A stretch of DNA of 38,671 nt from a virus, in IMG/VR virus record IMGVR_UViG_3300024302_000023, positions 1 through 38,671 of that record, one strand, 5' to 3'. Below, piece by piece: positions 1 to 7,451 of the stretch (positions within the stretch are counted from its first letter, which is position 1; each line of letters begins with the position of its first letter). Position numbers and translations under genes: made by a program. A model generated the notes under the pieces. That model searched no databases. It had not been told where the DNA came from and saw only the letters and a program-made list of their open reading frames with translations.

Positions 1-1301
1 TACTGGCGAATGATTCGCGTCTTCACACCACCATCCTTCAACAGAGTCGACGCAAGATCGAAAATGGATTTTTCCATTATCAACTCTGTCCGTCGGCTTT
101 CATTTACAACCAAGTCTTTCTGGTGCTTGTTTAGTTTCTTTTCTTCTTCATGCCAATCATCTTTTACTTCACGCAAGGCATCAATGTCTTTATTCAGTTT
201 TTTGACGTAAGTATTCAAACTGGTAACATTGTTATTTTCTACCATAATAGTTGTGTTATACTGTGCGACCTCTTGATTGACGGCATGAATTTCTTCGCGT
301 CTTGCTTCCATAGACTCAAGTTTGGCTTCTAACTGGGTCAAGCCCGCGGCGATTTCCACCACTTTCTTTTCCCTTGCATCAACATGAGCCGTCTTGAAAT
401 CTTCCTCTATTCCCTGTTCGCAAGTTGGGCAAGTGTCGTTGTCTTCAAAGAAAGAAATGGCTTTCTTGTGCCGCCGCAGCCTCTGCGTTATCTGATCTTC
501 AATCTTGCCAAGTTCTGTGATAGATTTTTTATTCGGCTGTTCATCAGTGATAGACGCCATAAGTTGGCTGGCTTTTGTTGTCAGTTCACCAATAGAAACT
601 TGGTGGGCATTAATAGCCACCAGCGTACCTTTGATTTCCGTTTCAATATTGGTAATGTTATCGGCGTTGTTGCTTTTTAGAGTTTCAATATAGCCCTCTT
701 GAACATCTATTTTTTCTTCGGTCAAGTCAATAGCGTTCTCGGTCGATAAGCGGTCTTGCTTGTTGCTTGAAATGCGCTCTTTCAATAGGCCGTTCATCAA
801 TGAGAAAATCTGAATATCAAGTAGATCTTCAATCACTTCACGGCGGGCGCCTGTTGATAATTGCATGAAAGGAACGAACGACGAATTGCCAAGCACCACG
901 ATTTGGGTGAATGATTTGTAGTTCAATTTCAGAATGGTCTTTTCAAGGACATATTGGTAGTCGCCAATCTTGGCGTCCTGGTCAAGCATCTTGCCGTTTT
1001 TCCAAATCTCAAACACAGCGGGTTTCATGCCACGGCGTACCATATAAAAAATGCTGCCGACAGAGAACGTCACCTCAACCATCATGTTCTTGAGGTTGAT
1101 TGTGTTTAGCATTTGTGGCTTTTTGATTTTGCGGAAGGGCTTATTGAATAGGGCAAACGTAAGCGCATCAAGGACCGTCGATTTACCTGCGCCATTGTGG
1201 CCAATGATAAGAGTGGTGTTATGGGCTAGCAGATCAATTTCGGTCCACTCTGCGCCAGTGGATAACAAATTTCGCCATTTTACGGTTTTGAAGGTAATCA
1301 A
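1..1301 (-). CDS. gp46: Recombination endonuclease subunit gp46 (SbcC/Rad50-like), 3' end beyond window
   Basis: This is the ATPase subunit of the T4-type gp46/gp47 (Rad50/Mre11-like) complex, which resects DNA ends for recombination-dependent replication. The reading frame starts at a TTG codon, with AGGA about 8 bases upstream, and gives MITFKTVKWRNLL. Walker A, GHNGAGKST, is at residues 34-42. A long polar coiled-coil-like stretch follows, interrupted by the zinc-hook motif CPTC at residues 291-294, as expected for Rad50 dimerisation. About 433 residues are inside the window; the C-terminal ATPase half, with Walker B and the signature motif, lies off the left edge (T4 gp46 is 560 aa). The TTG overlaps the TGA of the upstream zinc-ribbon gene as TTGA, so translation is probably coupled. 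No ATG exists in frame near the conserved N-terminus. Confidence 0.93.
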   Translation of the reverse strand, partial: MITFKTVKWRNLLSTGAEWTEIDLLAHNTTLIIGHNGAGKSTVLDALTFALFNKPFRKIKKPQMLNTINLKNMMVEVTFSVGSIFYMVRRGMKPAVFEIWKNGKMLDQDAKIGDYQYVLEKTILKLNYKSFTQIVVLGNSSFVPFMQLSTGARREVIEDLLDIQIFSLMNGLLKERISSNKQDRLSTENAIDLTEEKIDVQEGYIETLKSNNADNITNIETEIKGTLVAINAHQVSIGELTTKASQLMASITDEQPNKKSITELGKIEDQITQRLRRHKKAISFFEDNDTCPTCEQGIEEDFKTAHVDAREKKVVEIAAGLTQLEAKLESMEARREEIHAVNQEVAQYNTTIMVENNNVTSLNTYVKKLNKDIDALREVKDDWHEEEKKLNKHQKDLVVNESRRTELIMEKSIFDLASTLLKDGGVKTRIIRQ

Positions 1302-1504
1302 TATCGTGTTCCTGTCCAGTTACATTCGGAGCAACCCACTTGATATCTTGGTGGGTGAGACATTAGAGCCATCATTGGGTTTACATCAACCAGCTCGGCT
1401 TGACACATAGGGCATTCAATACCATTCAGTCGGGCGCCTGTACCATTCAAACCTGCATGGCGTTCCAGGGCTTCGGCGTCATTGTCTTTCAAAGTTTTCA
1501 ACAT
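1298..1504 (-). CDS. Small zinc-ribbon protein, 68 aa
   Basis: I do not recognise a named family. The protein carries two Cys pairs, CPMC and CSEC, about 28 residues apart, which is a typical zinc-ribbon layout. The chosen ATG gives MLKTLKDNDAEAL and overlaps the stop of the upstream gene within ATGTTGA. An upstream in-frame start at 1531 would lie inside that gene and is less likely. Its own stop overlaps the TTG start of gp46. It sits in a three-gene unit (84 aa, 68 aa, gp46) behind a host-type promoter, so it is probably expressed early together with the recombination nuclease. The function is unknown; a nucleic-acid-binding or adaptor role is only a guess. Confidence 0.75.
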   Translation of the reverse strand: MLKTLKDNDAEALERHAGLNGTGARLNGIECPMCQAELVDVNPMMALMSHPPRYQVGCSECNWTGTRY

Positions 1505-1752
1505 ACTATTGGTCCTAATCCTGAGGGGCAATCTAAGGTACTACATACCATCCCATATGCTTTACCAGATTCAAACTGCCAACCACATTTTTCACAACTC
1601 CAAAATTTGGTAAGTGGTTCGGGAATTGTGGGTGCGGGGGCGAAGAAATCTGGAAAGCTCTTGGGGATTACCTCCCGGCGTTCAAGTTCTGTAATTCTCT
1701 TTTTGAGATCGTCAAGCGCCTTGTCCATTTCTTCAAAAGTGCGGTAAGTCAT
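1498..1752 (-). CDS. Small coiled-coil/zinc-ribbon protein, 84 aa
   Basis: This is the first gene after the promoter at 1779-1807. The N-terminal 30 residues are charged and helical (FEEMDKALDDLKKRITELE), consistent with a short coiled coil. The C-terminal half has CEKC and a later CSTLDC, consistent with a zinc ribbon. The gene overlaps the next zinc-ribbon gene by 7 bases. Two consecutive Cys-rich small proteins in front of gp46 suggest a small nucleic-acid-associated cluster. No assignable function. Confidence 0.75.
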   Translation of the reverse strand: MTYRTFEEMDKALDDLKKRITELERREVIPKSFPDFFAPAPTIPEPLTKFWSCEKCGWQFESGKAYGMVCSTLDCPSGLGPIVC

Positions 1753-1778
1753 AGGGTCGGTACTCCATTCATATATTG

Positions 1779-1807
1779 ATCATATCACATTTGGCGGGAT
1801 TTGTCAA
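1779..1807 (-). promoter_or_regulatory. Sigma70-type early promoter for the zinc-ribbon/gp46 unit
   Basis: On the minus strand TTGACA is followed by a 17-base spacer and TATGAT, with CA immediately after the -10 box. It overlaps the last codons of gp47 and precedes the 84-aa gene by about 27 bases. The same architecture recurs at 11357-11385 (minus) and 5076-5104 (plus), supporting a shared early-promoter type read by host polymerase. Confidence 0.7.
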
Positions 1808-2874
1808 GCATCTTGCACCATAAGACTCTCATTGTATAGAGTTCGGAGCAGTTTGTCAAGTTCTTTTTTGCCGTGGTCGATGGTAAGTTCGTCAACGTAT
1901 TTGGTAAGAATGGTAAGGGTGTCGTCTACATTCTCTAAAATATCGTCTTCACTTTCTTCATGGGCATTGAAATGGTCGTCAACGATTTGAATATTTACCG
2001 TATCCGCCTTGTCCAATTCATCAATGAACCTATCGAAAAAGAACGGGTTCGTTTTCTTGGTGATAATGACCTTGACGTAGGTATCGGTAAAATTTGAAAA
2101 ATCAACATCAAGCACGGTGCCTAAGTCTTTGTCCTCGTCGTCGTACCAAACCTTGTGGAATATCTCGTAGGGATTTCGTATAAACTCAAGACTCATATCC
2201 TCTGTGTCGAGTATGTGAAAACCTCGGTCGTCGTTGTAGTCAGACCATGTAATGCCGTATGGGTTACCGAGATAATGGATATTGCCTTGCGACGACTTAT
2301 GGTGGTAGTGACCTGAAAGAACCATATCAAATTTGTCGAACATATCTCGGTCGAGACCGTCGTTATTCAAGGACGACTTATACATACGGAAGCCCGCAAC
2401 TTCAAGGTGACCTATCGCAAGTATAGCCGTTGAATCCTCAATCGCGCTCATGGTGGCGGCATAGTTCTCTGCGTTGATCCACGGCAACATCAAAATCTTG
2501 GTGCCTTCGATCTCGATTTCTTCTGGACCAGCATAAACATGAATGTTATCGTAGCCATCCTCTAAAAGTAGCGTTTGAGAATTTACATCGTTCGTGGATT
2601 TATATGCGGTGCAATGATTTCCGACGACCATATGGAGTTGATAATTTTTCTTATGGCAAGGCTCAAAAAACATCGACTTGGCATCCCGTAGGGTAACGAA
2701 ATTTATAAACTTTCGTCTATCAAAACAATCTCCAGCATGTATGATGGTATCAATGTCGTGTTCCTCCAATGTCGGGAAGAAAACATCGTCGTAGAACCTT
2801 CGAAAATATTCCGAGAAAATCTGGCTGTCATTCCTGGCCCCATGGTGCGTGTCGGTAATAATTGCAATTTTCAT
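1804..2874 (-). CDS. gp47: Recombination endonuclease subunit gp47 (SbcD/Mre11-like)
   Basis: This is the metallophosphoesterase nuclease partner of gp46. The N-terminus MKIAIITDTHHGARND is motif I of calcineurin-like nucleases. GDCFDRR (motif II), GNHC (motif III), GHLEVAG and SGHYHH supply the remaining metal ligands. The length of 356 aa is close to T4 gp47 (339 aa). The ATG directly follows the TAA of the GIY-YIG endonuclease gene (TAAATG), so gp47 must be read through or from that mobile gene. Separation of gp47 from gp46 by two small zinc-ribbon genes and a promoter also occurs in T4, where small genes and gene 46.1-type ORFs intervene. The identification is firm. Confidence 0.95.
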   Translation of the reverse strand: MKIAIITDTHHGARNDSQIFSEYFRRFYDDVFFPTLEEHDIDTIIHAGDCFDRRKFINFVTLRDAKSMFFEPCHKKNYQLHMVVGNHCTAYKSTNDVNSQTLLLEDGYDNIHVYAGPEEIEIEGTKILMLPWINAENYAATMSAIEDSTAILAIGHLEVAGFRMYKSSLNNDGLDRDMFDKFDMVLSGHYHHKSSQGNIHYLGNPYGITWSDYNDDRGFHILDTEDMSLEFIRNPYEIFHKVWYDDEDKDLGTVLDVDFSNFTDTYVKVIITKKTNPFFFDRFIDELDKADTVNIQIVDDHFNAHEESEDDILENVDDTLTILTKYVDELTIDHGKKELDKLLRTLYNESLMVQDA

Positions 2875-3564
2875 TTATTCACTTCCTGGTATGACATAAT
2901 ACCAATCTTTCATTTTTATATTTTTACAACGGGCATATACATTTGATGTAGTCATATCAAAAGATAAGGCAGCATCCTTGGCGCACCCAAATATTTGCCC
3001 CCGGGCATGTATTTTATATCGGCGAGTTTCCGCCGATTTTTGAATTCGCTTTTGTTGTTTATCACGGTAAACGGGGTCAGACCATAATTCTCGCTGTTCT
3101 TTGGATTTCGTCTTTTTATTCAATTCAACAACGGCTTGTCGCCGGGCAACCGCATTTGGATTTGTGTCCCAATATGTTTGAGTTATTTCTCTCACCTTTT
3201 GTTTGGTTTCCTCGGTTCTGGGTATAGATACCCAGCCGGTCGTGGCAATACTCTTATTGAAATAATGAGGCGAAAGTTTCACATCTAATTTCAGGTGAAT
3301 AAACTTTTCCGCTTCAACCAGTTCGTGCGGGGTATATTCATCATGGGTTTCTATAATATCAAACCTGAAAAGTTCCGGATGTTCCTTCACTTCCTTTTTC
3401 CACCAATCCCTAATAGTCAAATTACCGGTGTACCAATCTTGTTGTTTTGATGATGGTGAACCCATATATTTTACATCGTAATGATACTTGGAACCAATAT
3501 AGAAAAATGGCGGCGTTTTGTTTTCAACATGGGGTAAATAAGTAATCTTATAGATAATATTCAT
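2875..3564 (-). CDS. GIY-YIG homing endonuclease, 229 aa, free-standing
   Basis: The N-terminus has a GIY-like strand (NIIYKITYLP) followed by FFYIGSKYHYD, the YIG strand, which together define the GIY-YIG nuclease fold. The middle, from TEETKQKVREITQTYW onward, resembles NUMOD3-like DNA-binding repeats. The C-terminus (FGCAKDAALSFDMTTSNVYA) resembles a NUMOD1 helix-turn-helix. Such proteins cut a cognate site and copy their gene into it. It sits just before gp47 with no intron visible. A late promoter (3592-3599) and an SD-containing hairpin precede it. Confidence 0.85.
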   Translation of the reverse strand: MNIIYKITYLPHVENKTPPFFYIGSKYHYDVKYMGSPSSKQQDWYTGNLTIRDWWKKEVKEHPELFRFDIIETHDEYTPHELVEAEKFIHLKLDVKLSPHYFNKSIATTGWVSIPRTEETKQKVREITQTYWDTNPNAVARRQAVVELNKKTKSKEQRELWSDPVYRDKQQKRIQKSAETRRYKIHARGQIFGCAKDAALSFDMTTSNVYARCKNIKMKDWYYVIPGSE

Positions 3565-3565
3565 C

Positions 3566-3583
3566 GTAATACCTTTCTATTAC
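3566..3583 (-). promoter_or_regulatory. Hairpin presenting the Shine-Dalgarno of the endonuclease gene
   Basis: On the minus strand GTAATA pairs perfectly with TATTAC around the loop GAAAGG, which is the ribosome-binding site. The stem ends one base before the ATG at 3564. RBS hairpins control translation timing of several T4 endonuclease genes. Here the stem is AT-rich and weak, so an effect is possible but unproven. Confidence 0.35.
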
Positions 3584-3591
3584 CATGATAC

Positions 3592-3599
3592 TATTTATA
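3592..3599 (-). promoter_or_regulatory. T4-type late promoter TATAAATA for the GIY-YIG endonuclease
   Basis: This is an exact match to the gp55-dependent late promoter consensus on the minus strand, 27 bases before the ATG at 3564. It lies just after the stop of the 48-aa gene. Confidence 0.75.
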
Positions 3600-3610
3600 A
3601 GAACACACAT

Positions 3611-3757
3611 TTAGGGGCTATTTTCATATAATTTTTCTCTCATTTGTTCTAAGGTTAATTTTCTGCGGTAAATTTCTATACCGAAGATTTTGTAAATCAT
3701 CCATGGTGATATAGTTACAGGACAGGCGATCATGTACTTATGATAAATCCATTTCAT
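3611..3757 (-). CDS. Small protein, 48 aa
   Basis: The ATG at 3757 overlaps the stop of the preceding 50-aa gene as ATGA, a typical phage translational coupling. The product starts MKWIYHKYMIACPVTISPW and ends in a charged helix (KLTLEQMREKLYE). It has a moderately hydrophobic first half but no clear membrane segment. It is the last gene of the gp55 unit before the endonuclease. The same frame is open upstream to 3988, but that upstream part is out of frame with the coding sequence of the genes it covers. No family recognised. Confidence 0.6.
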   Translation of the reverse strand: MKWIYHKYMIACPVTISPWMIYKIFGIEIYRRKLTLEQMREKLYENSP

Positions 3758-3906
3758 CGTACAAACTGCATTTTGGTTTCCAGTATGGTGATTCGCCCTG
3801 ATAATAGTTCGTTGTCTTTTTGTAGATATGCGATATCCCATGCATTCCAGCAAATCGCACCCAATAAAAATACTACGACCCACAAAAGTTTGGTGTTTTC
3901 TTTCAT
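3754..3906 (-). CDS. Small single-pass membrane protein, 50 aa
   Basis: The product begins MKENTKLLWVVVFLLGAIC, giving a hydrophobic helix at about residues 7-24, followed by a polar helix with heptad-like spacing (DNELLSGRITILETKM). GGAG lies 8 bases before the ATG, and the start overlaps the stop of the preceding reading frame as TGATG. Short membrane proteins with a cytoplasmic or periplasmic coiled tail are common T4-type accessory genes. The role is unknown. Confidence 0.7.
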   Translation of the reverse strand: MKENTKLLWVVVFLLGAICWNAWDIAYLQKDNELLSGRITILETKMQFVR

Positions 3907-4130
3907 CACTGTTCTCCATAGTCTTTAGGGAATGTTTGATTGATAAAACTGTCAACATTCCGTTTCGCCAGTTCAAGTTCTTTGTCACCAGTCAATTGGC
4001 ACCAACCGTCGCGTGGGTCGGGCTTACAATACAGACATTCTTTTTGTCTGCTATTTTGTAACCTTCGATAACATCACGGGCACAGAAAACTATACGATAG
4101 CTTGGTGTCTCCACATTCGGGGCATTTCAT
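3906..4130 (-). pseudogene. Small Cys-rich (zinc-ribbon-like) gene, reading frame broken
   Basis: Coding signal moves between frames. The ATG at 4130 gives MKCPECGDTK and stops after 18 codons. A second frame (possible GTG start at 4114) gives TPSYRIVFCARDVIEGYKIA up to an A-run at 4045-4041. The frame one base back continues as ECLYCKPDPRDGW and ends DYGEQ at a TGA overlapping the ATG of the 50-aa gene. Joining the pieces gives a protein of about 75 aa with CPEC and CLYC pairs, a normal zinc ribbon. One extra A in the A-run restores the second junction; the first needs an indel near 4103-4110. It could be read error, a decayed gene or frameshifting. Confidence 0.55.
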
Positions 4131-4142
4131 TTCAGAGACAGG

Positions 4143-4418
4143 CTATTCTTGACGACTACTTGATTCAGAAGCGGCAAAGGATTCAGCAAGTTTATCCAAT
4201 TCAGCATCAAGATCATCCTTTGAATCTAAATCAGGCATAGGCTCAAGCCAGAATTTCAGTTCCCTGATTTCCGCTTGTAGTTTGGTGATATAATCATCAA
4301 GAGCCACGCTTTCTTTTCCACTGATAACTATGCCCTGAGAAGTGCCATGAAAGCCTGTTCTATAATCTTCTGCGGCAACCCAGATTTTGGTCCAGGCTTC
4401 TCTTGCATCACTATTCAT
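4143..4418 (-). CDS. Conserved-looking small acidic protein, 91 aa
   Basis: The start ATG at 4418 overlaps the TAG of gp55 (ATGAATAG), so it is probably co-translated with the late sigma factor. The product starts MNSDAREAWTKIWVAAEDY and has a predicted helical centre (ITKLQAEIRELKFW) and an acidic, Ser-rich tail. No motif or family recognised. A role connected with late transcription is possible from position only. Confidence 0.65.
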   Translation of the reverse strand: MNSDAREAWTKIWVAAEDYRTGFHGTSQGIVISGKESVALDDYITKLQAEIRELKFWLEPMPDLDSKDDLDAELDKLAESFAASESSSRQE

Positions 4419-4989
4419 CGGTAACATCGGTATCCTCCATAAACTTTTCAAGTCCCTTGCGTTTCTTTATCTTGCGCCGTTTGGTCTTTTCAAAATCAAC
4501 AATAAATTCATCAATATATGTTTGCGACATTTCGCCTGGTTTATAGTTGGTATCATATGAGCCAGAATCGGTGGCTTGTTGTTCAGAGGTCATATCAAAT
4601 ATGTTTTGGTTTTCTGTCACCTTGAATTTGGTGTAAAGCGCCTTTTTCTCTTTGGCGATCTTGCGAAGGAAAGCGTACCAGATAATCTGTGTAAAATATG
4701 CAAATGGGTTATTGTATTTCTCGGGGTTGAAGTTGTCAATATATTGCAGACAGTTCTCAACCCCGTCCATTATCATTTCCTCACGAAAGGGGTATTGGCT
4801 GAAATTGGGCCGTGTTGATAATCGTTCACCGATTTTTAGGAAACACTCGCCAATATAGGCTGGTACTCTTGGTCTTTGCAGACCAGAGGCTTCCGCCTCA
4901 GTAACTTGGTTTTTGAATTCGACCATCGCACCATGGAAAACTTTGTTATCAACATAATGCTCCGGTTGCTTTTTCTTTTTTCTTGTCAT
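4411..4989 (-). CDS. gp55: Late-transcription sigma factor gp55
   Basis: This is the T4-type sigma factor that directs host RNA polymerase to TATAAATA late promoters. The segment KIGERLSTRPNFSQYPFR, followed by EEMIMDGVENCLQYIDNFNP and NNPFAYFTQIIWYAFLRKIAKEKK, is the characteristic gp55 core, corresponding to a reduced sigma region 2 that recognises the -10 element. At 192 aa it is close to T4 gp55 (185 aa). The C-terminal tail is basic then acidic and should carry the sliding-clamp (gp45) contact in its last residues. A host-type promoter lies 25 bases upstream, so it is made early, before the genes it activates. Confidence 0.95.
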   Translation of the reverse strand: MTRKKKKQPEHYVDNKVFHGAMVEFKNQVTEAEASGLQRPRVPAYIGECFLKIGERLSTRPNFSQYPFREEMIMDGVENCLQYIDNFNPEKYNNPFAYFTQIIWYAFLRKIAKEKKALYTKFKVTENQNIFDMTSEQQATDSGSYDTNYKPGEMSQTYIDEFIVDFEKTKRRKIKKRKGLEKFMEDTDVTDE

Positions 4990-5013
4990 ACTTTACTCCA
5001 TAATATAGGTACC

Positions 5014-5042
5014 AGTATACACCAATTTACTCACCCTGTCAA
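5014..5042 (-). promoter_or_regulatory. Sigma70-type early promoter for gene 55
   Basis: On the minus strand TTGACA, a 17-base spacer and TATACT stand 25 bases upstream of the gp55 start. TGGTG directly precedes the -10 box, resembling the extended element of the other early promoters here. Confidence 0.75.
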
Positions 5043-5075
5043 TACTTTTTATTTCGGTATATTAGGCCTTTTTAC

Positions 5076-5104
5076 TTGACAAATGCTTGACATGGTGTTA
5101 TGAT
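5076..5104 (+). promoter_or_regulatory. Plus-strand sigma70-type promoter, antisense to the gene at 5121-5567
   Basis: TTGACA, a 17-base spacer and TATGAT are perfect or near perfect, with TGGTGT before the -10 box and CA after it, as in the minus-strand early promoters. It is divergent from the gene 55 promoter, with 33 bases between the two -35 boxes. Nothing on the plus strand downstream is a convincing gene until 9022, so its transcript would run antisense to the 148-aa gene and uvsW. Confidence 0.6.
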
Positions 5105-5120
5105 CACTATGTAGGGTTAT

Positions 5121-5567
5121 TCAATGTATCTTTGTTTTACTTCCTGGTTCAATTCCCTCTAAGATCTTCTTGAATATTCGTCTATCTGCTTCTTTTCTAG
5201 TATCTGGTTGAATTCCAGATTCTTCGGCAAGATCGAATTCTGCTTTCAATTCTTCAACTGTATCTTCATCAAACACAGGTTCCAATTCATCAAAATACTT
5301 ATGGTAATAATCTTCCAGTGAGTCGAGTATCGGAGCGATTGCGACGATGTTCATCAGCGGCACCGGGACAACTTGCCCTACGGGCGTTGGAATCCATTTA
5401 GCGAGATATGAATAATATCCATCGCGAGGGTTAGGGTCGCGTGGTAGCATGACTTTCAAGGCGTTTGTTATGTAAACATAAATCTCGTCATCTTCCACGA
5501 TTTGAGCAATAATATCTTCACCGTTCATCAACTTAAAATAGCGAATTTGACCTATCAGATCGTTCAT
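5121..5567 (-). CDS. Conserved T4-like phage protein, 148 aa (Sm-like N-terminus suspected)
   Basis: The start at 5567 has AAGGTAG at good spacing and lies inside the end of uvsW (35-base overlap). The N-terminus RYFKLMNGEDIIAQIVEDDE is the small beta-rich pattern seen in conserved T4-like phage proteins next to uvsW. The middle carries ALKVMLPRD and a hydrophobic PVPLMNIVAIAPILDS stretch. The C-terminal third is acidic and helical and ends basic. I recognise it as a recurring T4-like protein without known function; the Sm-like idea is only fold guesswork. It is probably translated together with UvsW. Confidence 0.8.
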   Translation of the reverse strand: MNDLIGQIRYFKLMNGEDIIAQIVEDDEIYVYITNALKVMLPRDPNPRDGYYSYLAKWIPTPVGQVVPVPLMNIVAIAPILDSLEDYYHKYFDELEPVFDEDTVEELKAEFDLAEESGIQPDTRKEADRRIFKKILEGIEPGSKTKIH

Positions 5568-7011
5568 TTAATTCTACCTTATATAAGCGGTATGAGAGTT
5601 TTTCACTGGAATAGATTTTGATTCTTTCCAGGAAATGGTTCAACGTGTAGTTTCGTTTGGTCTTGTAACTTAGGTCGTCTGCTATATCGAAAAGAACCGC
5701 CTGAGTTTTTGTATCTGACCGACGCAGGCTGCGGCCCAACGATTGCAAGTTTCTAATACGAGACTTGGAAGGACTAGCAAGTATAAGATTATGTAGATTG
5801 ACAATGTTAATACCAGTTGAGAAAGTACCGTAAGAAGCCACAATAATAGCATCAGACTCCATTTCAGTAATAGCCCGAATCGATTCCCTAGTTTCTGCAT
5901 CAGTTCCGCCATGAACGAAAAAGACTTTTCTACCTTTTGCTGTATGTGCTTGGATATCATCAAACAAAATCTTTCCATGTTTCTCGACAAATTGAAATAG
6001 CAACAAAGTATTGCCTTTCAATGAAAGAGCCAGATTCCTCAAGAACCTATTTCGTGGTTCGTATGACGTAAGGAAATCCATTTCCTCTTGGTATTTATGC
6101 TTTTTATTTTCCGCTTTTAAAGCGTCTGGATATTGAAGCACAATGGCTTTGATTTTTAATTCGGCGATATGACCCTGGTCGATCAATTCCTTGGTGCTGA
6201 TAACCTTATTCACTCGCCCGAATAAACCCTCAAGTACCAGTTTGTGCGTTTCAGAACCATCGAGGGTTCCTGTCAAACCAAATCTGTTGGTCACATCGGT
6301 CATTTTCTCAAGGATACTGGTCAATGATTTCGCTTTGAATAGGTGAGCCTCGTCACCAATCACAACATCAAACTGGTCAAAGTAGGCTTTAGGCATTTTA
6401 TAAGCCGACTGCCATGTGGTGATGTACGTCTGTTGCGGTGCGTCTTTATCCTTACCAGCCATGATAAGGTGCGTTTCATATTCGCCCTTTGAATACTCCA
6501 AAAAGTCGGTACTCATCTGGTGGACCAGCGAAGTGGTCGGTACGATCACAAGGGCTTTCTTGTCGTAGTACCGCAACAACAGATATATGATAAGGGATTT
6601 GCCTGAGGCTGTCGGCGACAGTAGCAATTGTCGGCGTTCTCTTACGCAATCAACAAAAGCCTTATATTGGTAATCTCTCGGTATTTTTGCCAGACGCAGG
6701 GAGTTGACAAAATCAACAGCCTCGCTTGCAGAAAATTCAGCATTGCCTTGTAAGCCCTCGTAGGTGATTTCGTAATCCCTATCGGCTGCGAACTTTTCAA
6801 TATACGGTACAAGACCATAGTAGATGTTCTGGTTGCCGTAGTTGAACAAGCGTATGTACCCATCCCAATAACCGTTTTTTACGGCTGGAATGAAATGGGC
6901 GTTCTCTACCTTAAACTGAAAGTAATCGGTGAGTTCTTGGGCCATCCATTTCTCACAGTGGATTTTCACATATACTTCACTGATTTTTGATATCGTTAAT
7001 TTATCTGTCAC
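5533..7011 (-). CDS. uvsW: UvsW ATP-dependent helicase
   Basis: This superfamily 2 helicase unwinds R-loops, branched DNA and stalled forks, and helps switch T4 from origin-dependent to recombination-dependent replication. Walker A, SPTASGKS, is at residues 132-139, the DEAH box at 220-223, LTGT (motif III) follows, and SLGRSLRRS (motif VI) is near the C-terminus. The N-terminal about 100 residues form the UvsW-type DNA-binding domain. It is 492 aa; T4 UvsW is 503. It starts with GTG overlapping the UvsY stop as GTGA. The identification is firm. Confidence 0.95.
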   Translation of the reverse strand: MTDKLTISKISEVYVKIHCEKWMAQELTDYFQFKVENAHFIPAVKNGYWDGYIRLFNYGNQNIYYGLVPYIEKFAADRDYEITYEGLQGNAEFSASEAVDFVNSLRLAKIPRDYQYKAFVDCVRERRQLLLSPTASGKSLIIYLLLRYYDKKALVIVPTTSLVHQMSTDFLEYSKGEYETHLIMAGKDKDAPQQTYITTWQSAYKMPKAYFDQFDVVIGDEAHLFKAKSLTSILEKMTDVTNRFGLTGTLDGSETHKLVLEGLFGRVNKVISTKELIDQGHIAELKIKAIVLQYPDALKAENKKHKYQEEMDFLTSYEPRNRFLRNLALSLKGNTLLLFQFVEKHGKILFDDIQAHTAKGRKVFFVHGGTDAETRESIRAITEMESDAIIVASYGTFSTGINIVNLHNLILASPSKSRIRNLQSLGRSLRRSDTKTQAVLFDIADDLSYKTKRNYTLNHFLERIKIYSSEKLSYRLYKVELNERSDRSNSLF

Positions 7012-7451
7012 CCGGAGCCTTGTGTAAATTTCTGGAACGCGATTGCGTGTCCTATTGCAAAGGAACGGTTATTGATACTGCGAAGAATTTCCTCTATGAA
7101 CTTCAATTTCTGTTCTTGAATGTTCAACAATTCACTGTGCCGAATAACCTCTACATCATTATAGACATATTTATCTGCACCGGAATTCGACTTGGCCGCT
7201 TGGATGCCATCATAAGCCCAACCCAGGTCATCCAATTCCTCACGGTCCATTTGACCAAGATAGAAACGGCGCTTGTTGGATTCGAGGCGTTTGTTGTCGG
7301 CATCTAATTTGACCCACCGAAGGCGTTCTTCATTCCAAATTTTCAGGTACTTATTATGAAGCGACGGTATGTTAGCCGCTTCAGTATCAAGATCGTATTT
7401 GTCAATGGCGCAATCGGCATCCCATGACTCTTGTAATGCTGTAAGGTTCAT
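7008..7451 (-). CDS. uvsY: UvsY recombination mediator
   Basis: UvsY loads the UvsX recombinase onto single-stranded DNA coated with gp32. The start MNLTALQESWDADCAIDKYDL and the segment NIPSLHNKYLKIWNEERLR match the UvsY N-terminal pattern. The rest is mostly helical and charged, as expected for the heptamer-forming protein. It is 147 aa against 137 in T4. Its stop overlaps the uvsW start, giving a uvsY-uvsW pair as in T4, and its start overlaps the end of the 74-aa gene by 4 bases. Confidence 0.9.
   Translation of the reverse strand: MNLTALQESWDADCAIDKYDLDTEAANIPSLHNKYLKIWNEERLRWVKLDADNKRLESNKRRFYLGQMDREELDDLGWAYDGIQAAKSNSGADKYVYNDVEVIRHSELLNIQEQKLKFIEEILRSINNRSFAIGHAIAFQKFTQGSG

Noticed and set aside
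3611-3988. A 125-codon open frame on the minus strand as one gene
   Set aside because: Its first 77 codons are out of frame with two better coding segments (Cys-rich C-terminus and membrane protein) linked by TGATG and ATGA overlaps. Only its last 48 codons are likely translated, from the ATG at 3757.
4040-4046. Programmed -1 frameshift at C AAA AAG
   Set aside because: It resembles but does not match the efficient A AAA AAG heptamer, no downstream stem or pseudoknot is obvious, and the same missing-A pattern occurs at two other sites without slippery sequences.
5202-5220. ATCTGG/CCAGAT hairpin as terminator for the plus-strand promoter
   Set aside because: The stem is inside the 148-aa coding sequence and no T-run follows on either strand.
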